64,000 nucleotides of DNA. Origin: JAHEEL01 sp963836085. GTDB lineage: Bacteria; Actinomycetota; Acidimicrobiia; Spongiisociales; UBA5794. The notes beneath the pieces are model-generated. The model saw nothing but the letters and a program-made list of their open reading frames with translations, was not told the DNA's origin and made no database searches. The DNA is taken from assembly GCA_963836085.1 (NCBI GenBank), contig CAWIHT010000011.1:310001-374000 (forward strand), written 5' to 3'. Each line of letters begins with the position of its first letter. Within the stretch, counting starts at the first letter, position 1. Shown in pieces: positions 61,288-64,000 of this stretch. Position numbers and translations under genes: made by a program.

Positions 61288-62319
61288 ATGAACAGTCTTC
61301 TCTCCTTCGCAGGTCGAGACATGGCGATCGACCTCGGCACCGCCAACACGCTCGTGTTCGTGCGCGGTCAGGGCATCGTCCTCAACGAGCCATCGGTCGT
61401 CGCGATCAACACTCGCGACAACCGCCCGCTCGAGGTCGGCATGGCCGCCAAGCGAATGATCGGCCGTACCCCGTCGTACATCCAGGCCATCCGGCCGTTG
61501 CGTGACGGTGTCATTGCTGACTTCGACGTCACCGAGAAGATGCTGCGGTACTTCATCGACAAGGTCCACACGGGCCGGTTCGCCGCGCGCCCGCGGATCG
61601 TCATCTGCGTCCCGTCCGGGATCACGGCGGTCGAGCGTCGAGCGGTGGAAGAAGCGGCGTACCACGCTGGTGCCAGGCGCGCGTACACGATTGAAGAGCC
61701 CATGGCCGCTGCGATCGGTGTCGGTCTGCCCGTCCACGAGCCGACCGGTTCAATGATCGTGGACATCGGTGGTGGTACCACCGAAGTTGCGGTCATTTCG
61801 CTCGGCGGCATCGTCGTCTCGAAGAGCGTCCGGATCGGTGGGGATGAACTCGATGATTCGATCATCCAGTGGGTCAAGAAGGAATACAGCCTCATGCTCG
61901 GCGAACGGACCGCTGAGCAGGTGAAGATGGCCATTGGCTCCGCCTGGCCGTATGCCGACGAACCCGCCGCCGAAGTGCGGGGTAGGGACCTCATCACCGG
62001 TTTGCCGAAGACGATCGTCCTCTCCAGTCAGGAGATTCGGGAGGCGATCGAGGAACCCGTTGAGGCGTTCGTCGACGCCGTCAAATACACCCTCGACAAG
62101 ACACCACCGGAACTCGCTGCCGACGTCATGGAACGCGGCATCGTGCTTGCAGGCGGCGGGGCACTTCTCCGCGGGCTTGATCAGCGCCTCGTTCACGAAA
62201 CGGGGATGCCGATCGTGACTGCCGAACGCCCGCTGCAGAGTGTTGTCCTCGGCTCGGGTGCGGTCCTGGAAGAGTTCGACATTCTCCACGTCGTGCTGCA
62301 ATCCAGCGGCCGAGTGTGA
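61288..62319 (+). CDS. mreB: Rod-shape-determining protein MreB
   Basis: 343 residues. Actin-fold motifs: MAIDLGTANTLVFVRGQGIVLNEPSVVAI (phosphate 1), VDIGGGTTEVAVISLGGIV (phosphate 2) and GIVLAGGGALLRGLD (adenosine). It forms membrane-bound filaments that guide lateral wall synthesis, indicating a rod-shaped or elongating cell that inserts wall along its sides, unlike the polar-growing actinobacteria that lack mreB. It is followed by mreC, mreD and mrdA. Confidence 0.98.
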   Translation: MNSLLSFAGRDMAIDLGTANTLVFVRGQGIVLNEPSVVAINTRDNRPLEVGMAAKRMIGRTPSYIQAIRPLRDGVIADFDVTEKMLRYFIDKVHTGRFAARPRIVICVPSGITAVERRAVEEAAYHAGARRAYTIEEPMAAAIGVGLPVHEPTGSMIVDIGGGTTEVAVISLGGIVVSKSVRIGGDELDDSIIQWVKKEYSLMLGERTAEQVKMAIGSAWPYADEPAAEVRGRDLITGLPKTIVLSSQEIREAIEEPVEAFVDAVKYTLDKTPPELAADVMERGIVLAGGGALLRGLDQRLVHETGMPIVTAERPLQSVVLGSGAVLEEFDILHVVLQSSGRV

Positions 62320-62340
62320 CGTGGCTCCCGGCCGGAACTG

Positions 62341-63240
62341 ATGTTTCCCTCCGGTAGGCGCCTCGATCGCGCAACGGCCCTCTTCATCTCCCTGCTGGCG
62401 GTCGGCTTCCTCGTCGCCACGTTCGACGTTCGCGCGTCCGGCGAGAGCGCAACAACGGTGCTCAGAGGTGGCGCTCAGACGCTTGCGGAACCTGTACAGG
62501 CCGGCATCGATTTTCTCGTCCGTCCGGTCGTCGGATTCGTCGACGGCATCTCGAACGTCGCTGGCCTTCGCGATCAGAACGAGCGACTCGAGGCCGAAGT
62601 CCAACGCCTCGAGCAGGCACTCAGAGAGACCGCTGCCCTCGAGCGGCGCGTCGCAGAACTCGAGGCGATCAACGACCTCTCTCCTCCTGAGGGCCTCGCC
62701 ACCGTCACCGCCAGGATCTACTCGTCTGGTGCCTCGTCGTTCGACCAGGTCCGCTTCATCAACAAGGGCTCGTCCGATGGCATCGTCGATGGCCAGGCCG
62801 TCGTCGACGAGAGCGGCCTCGTCGGCCGCGTCGACCTCGTGACCGGATCCTCGGCCCGGGTGCGGCTCATCACCGATCCGCTCGTTTCGGTGGGTGTCCG
62901 TGTCCAGGACACGAACCAGACCGGCGCGGTGACCGGCCGCGGCGACGATGTGCTCCAACTCGATGTCTTCGATGCCACGCAGCCTGCGACTGAGGGGGCG
63001 GTACTCCTCACCGACGGCAGCCGGTTCCCGCCCGGCGTTGTGGTTGGTTTTGTCCGAGAGGGGAAGGAAGCCGAGGTCGGCTTCGCACTCCGGACGACCG
63101 TGGATCCCGCTGCCGCCTTCTCAGAGCTCGACTTCGTCAAGGTCGTCGTTGGATGGTCGCCGCTCGATGCCGATCCCGGAACCGGCGATCCTCTGATCGA
63201 CGCTCCGTCGTTCACCGATCCTGGGGCGGACCGTCAATGA
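62341..63240 (+). CDS. mreC: Rod-shape-determining protein MreC
   Basis: 299 residues. One N-terminal TM (about 12-30), a coiled coil (LRDQNERLEAEVQRLEQALRE, about 80-115), and two beta-rich domains with the typical NKGSSDGIVDGQAVVDESGLVGRV segment. A Pro/Asp-rich C-terminal tail follows. It links MreB to wall synthases in the periplasm-like space. The stop overlaps the mreD start by ATGA. Confidence 0.96.
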   Translation: MFPSGRRLDRATALFISLLAVGFLVATFDVRASGESATTVLRGGAQTLAEPVQAGIDFLVRPVVGFVDGISNVAGLRDQNERLEAEVQRLEQALRETAALERRVAELEAINDLSPPEGLATVTARIYSSGASSFDQVRFINKGSSDGIVDGQAVVDESGLVGRVDLVTGSSARVRLITDPLVSVGVRVQDTNQTGAVTGRGDDVLQLDVFDATQPATEGAVLLTDGSRFPPGVVVGFVREGKEAEVGFALRTTVDPAAAFSELDFVKVVVGWSPLDADPGTGDPLIDAPSFTDPGADRQ

Positions 63241-63740
63241 CCGCCGGCAAGATCATCATCGCCCTCGGACTCGTGCTCGCCGCGGTGCTCATCCAGACCA
63301 CGGTATTCCAGCACTTCCAGCCGTTCGGCTATGCACCGGCACTCGGACTGCTGATGGCCATCGCAACGGCGCGGTATCTCGAAGCCGAACCCGCGCTGTT
63401 CGTGGGGTTCAGCGGCGGATTTCTACAAGATCTTCTCGGCGGCTCGCCGCTCGGCATTTGGGCCAGCACATTCACGATTGTCGTGTTCATCACCCTCAAG
63501 ATCCGGGATCGTGAGATCGCCGGACCGCTCGCCGTGCTCGCAGGCGTCTTCGGATTGACGTTCGTCGGACAATTCACGTACGCCGTCCTCGGGACGTTGT
63601 TCGGCCAGGGCATCATCAGCCGGCCGGGCGTTGTCTGGGATCTGATCGTTCCCTCGCTGTACAACGTCATCCTCGCCTACCCGGTGTTCTGGATTGCCAG
63701 GGCTGCGATCCGGCCCCAAGAACGGACGTGGGTGTCATGA
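63237..63740 (+). CDS. mreD: Rod-shape-determining protein MreD
   Basis: 167 residues with about five TM helices (5-25, 32-50, 58-90, 100-125, 138-158). FSGGFLQDLLGGSPLGIWA is the family signature. It is an integral part of the elongasome and overlaps mreC upstream and mrdA downstream by ATGA, so the four genes are translationally coupled. Confidence 0.93.
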   Translation: MTAGKIIIALGLVLAAVLIQTTVFQHFQPFGYAPALGLLMAIATARYLEAEPALFVGFSGGFLQDLLGGSPLGIWASTFTIVVFITLKIRDREIAGPLAVLAGVFGLTFVGQFTYAVLGTLFGQGIISRPGVVWDLIVPSLYNVILAYPVFWIARAAIRPQERTWVS

Positions 63741-64000
63741 ACGGAACATGGAGACTCGCCGGCGTCGGCCTCGTCCTTGCCGTCATGATGGCCGGACTCG
63801 GTCTGCGCCTGTGGTCGATCCAGGTGACCGAGACCGACCGCTACAACGCAGAAGCCGAACGCAACCTGGTTCGGGTGGTGCCCACCCCGGCGCCCCGTGG
63901 CGATATCTACGATCGCAATGGTGAGTTGCTCGCCGGAACGAAGGCTTCGCTGGCGGTGGTCGTCGATATGGCCCTTGTCGAAGACGACTTCGCAGAAGCG
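63737..64000 (+). CDS. mrdA: Penicillin-binding protein 2 (elongation transpeptidase), N-terminal part
   Basis: The frame starts at the ATG overlapping the mreD stop and leaves the window after 88 codons. A single TM anchor (about 7-27) is followed by AERNLVRVVPTPAPRGDIYDRNGELLAG, the hallmark of the class B PBP dimerisation domain. With MreBCD it makes up the lateral wall synthesis machine. The transpeptidase domain lies beyond the edge. Confidence 0.92.
   Translation, partial: MNGTWRLAGVGLVLAVMMAGLGLRLWSIQVTETDRYNAEAERNLVRVVPTPAPRGDIYDRNGELLAGTKASLAVVVDMALVEDDFAEA

Overview
The window is high-GC chromosomal DNA that most likely comes from an actinobacterium, possibly of the class Acidimicrobiia. 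The class is an inference; the phylum is better supported. Evidence for the phylum is the ftsE-ftsX-M23 peptidase-smpB run beside a tmRNA with tag ADNESYALAA, the tig-clpP-clpX / valS-folC-ndk-mreBCD-mrdA order, a MhuD-like haem-degrading enzyme, a mycothiol-type (MDMPI/DinB) protein, a DUF222-HNH protein, and many genes that look leaderless, with a TANNNT box 6-8 nt before the start codon.

Layout. 1-4.8 kb: division and trans-translation genes (ftsE tail, ftsX, murein hydrolase, smpB, ssrA), with a methyltransferase and a thioredoxin-like protein on the other strand. 4.8-11.1 kb: an accessory stretch with a DUF1028 protein, a broken SGNH hydrolase, an ATC-hydrolase-like gene, truncated IS110 and IS3 remnants, a DUF222-HNH gene and two families of short palindromic repeats. 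11.1-35.8 kb: a large nitrogen-scavenging region. It holds a hydantoinase, two molybdenum hydroxylases (one with an intact XdhB/2Fe-2S/XdhA set, one XdhD-like with all iron-sulfur cysteines lost), their maturation factors (XdhC, YqeB, YqeC, MocA), an 8-oxoguanine-deaminase-like enzyme, an aminotransferase, a 2-hydroxyacid dehydrogenase, glutamate dehydrogenase, two carbamoyltransferases, carbamate kinase, two fold-type-II PLP enzymes and a GntR/HutC regulator. The content closely parallels the E. coli yge/yqe/ygf/xdhD/ssnA region and the uric-acid clusters of gut anaerobes. A plausible flow is oxidation and opening of purines, carbamoyl transfer from ureido intermediates to phosphate, ATP from carbamoyl phosphate, and recapture of ammonia by glutamate dehydrogenase.

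35.8-36.25 kb has no long gene but holds a strongly structured RNA preceded by a 14-codon leader ORF and followed by a 41-codon ORF; I could not assign it to a known class. 36.25-40 kb holds housekeeping genes (JAMM protease, MBL-fold hydrolase, rph, rdgB). 40.0-45.9 kb is an overlapping three-gene unit: a membrane receptor with a cyclase-like domain, an MscS channel with a cyclic-nucleotide-binding-like domain, and a second cyclase-like receptor. Nucleotide-handling residues are eroded in all three. 46.0-51.1 kb contains six tRNA genes (Leu, Lys, Pro, Gly, Arg, His), a P-type ATPase whose 3' end runs antisense into tRNA-Lys, and a lipoprotein. 51.1-64 kb is a conserved housekeeping block: tig, clpP, clpX, an ATPase, an amidohydrolase, valS (preceded by competing hairpins), folC, ndk, mreB, mreC, mreD and the start of mrdA. 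The ftsE gene enters from the left edge and mrdA leaves at the right edge.
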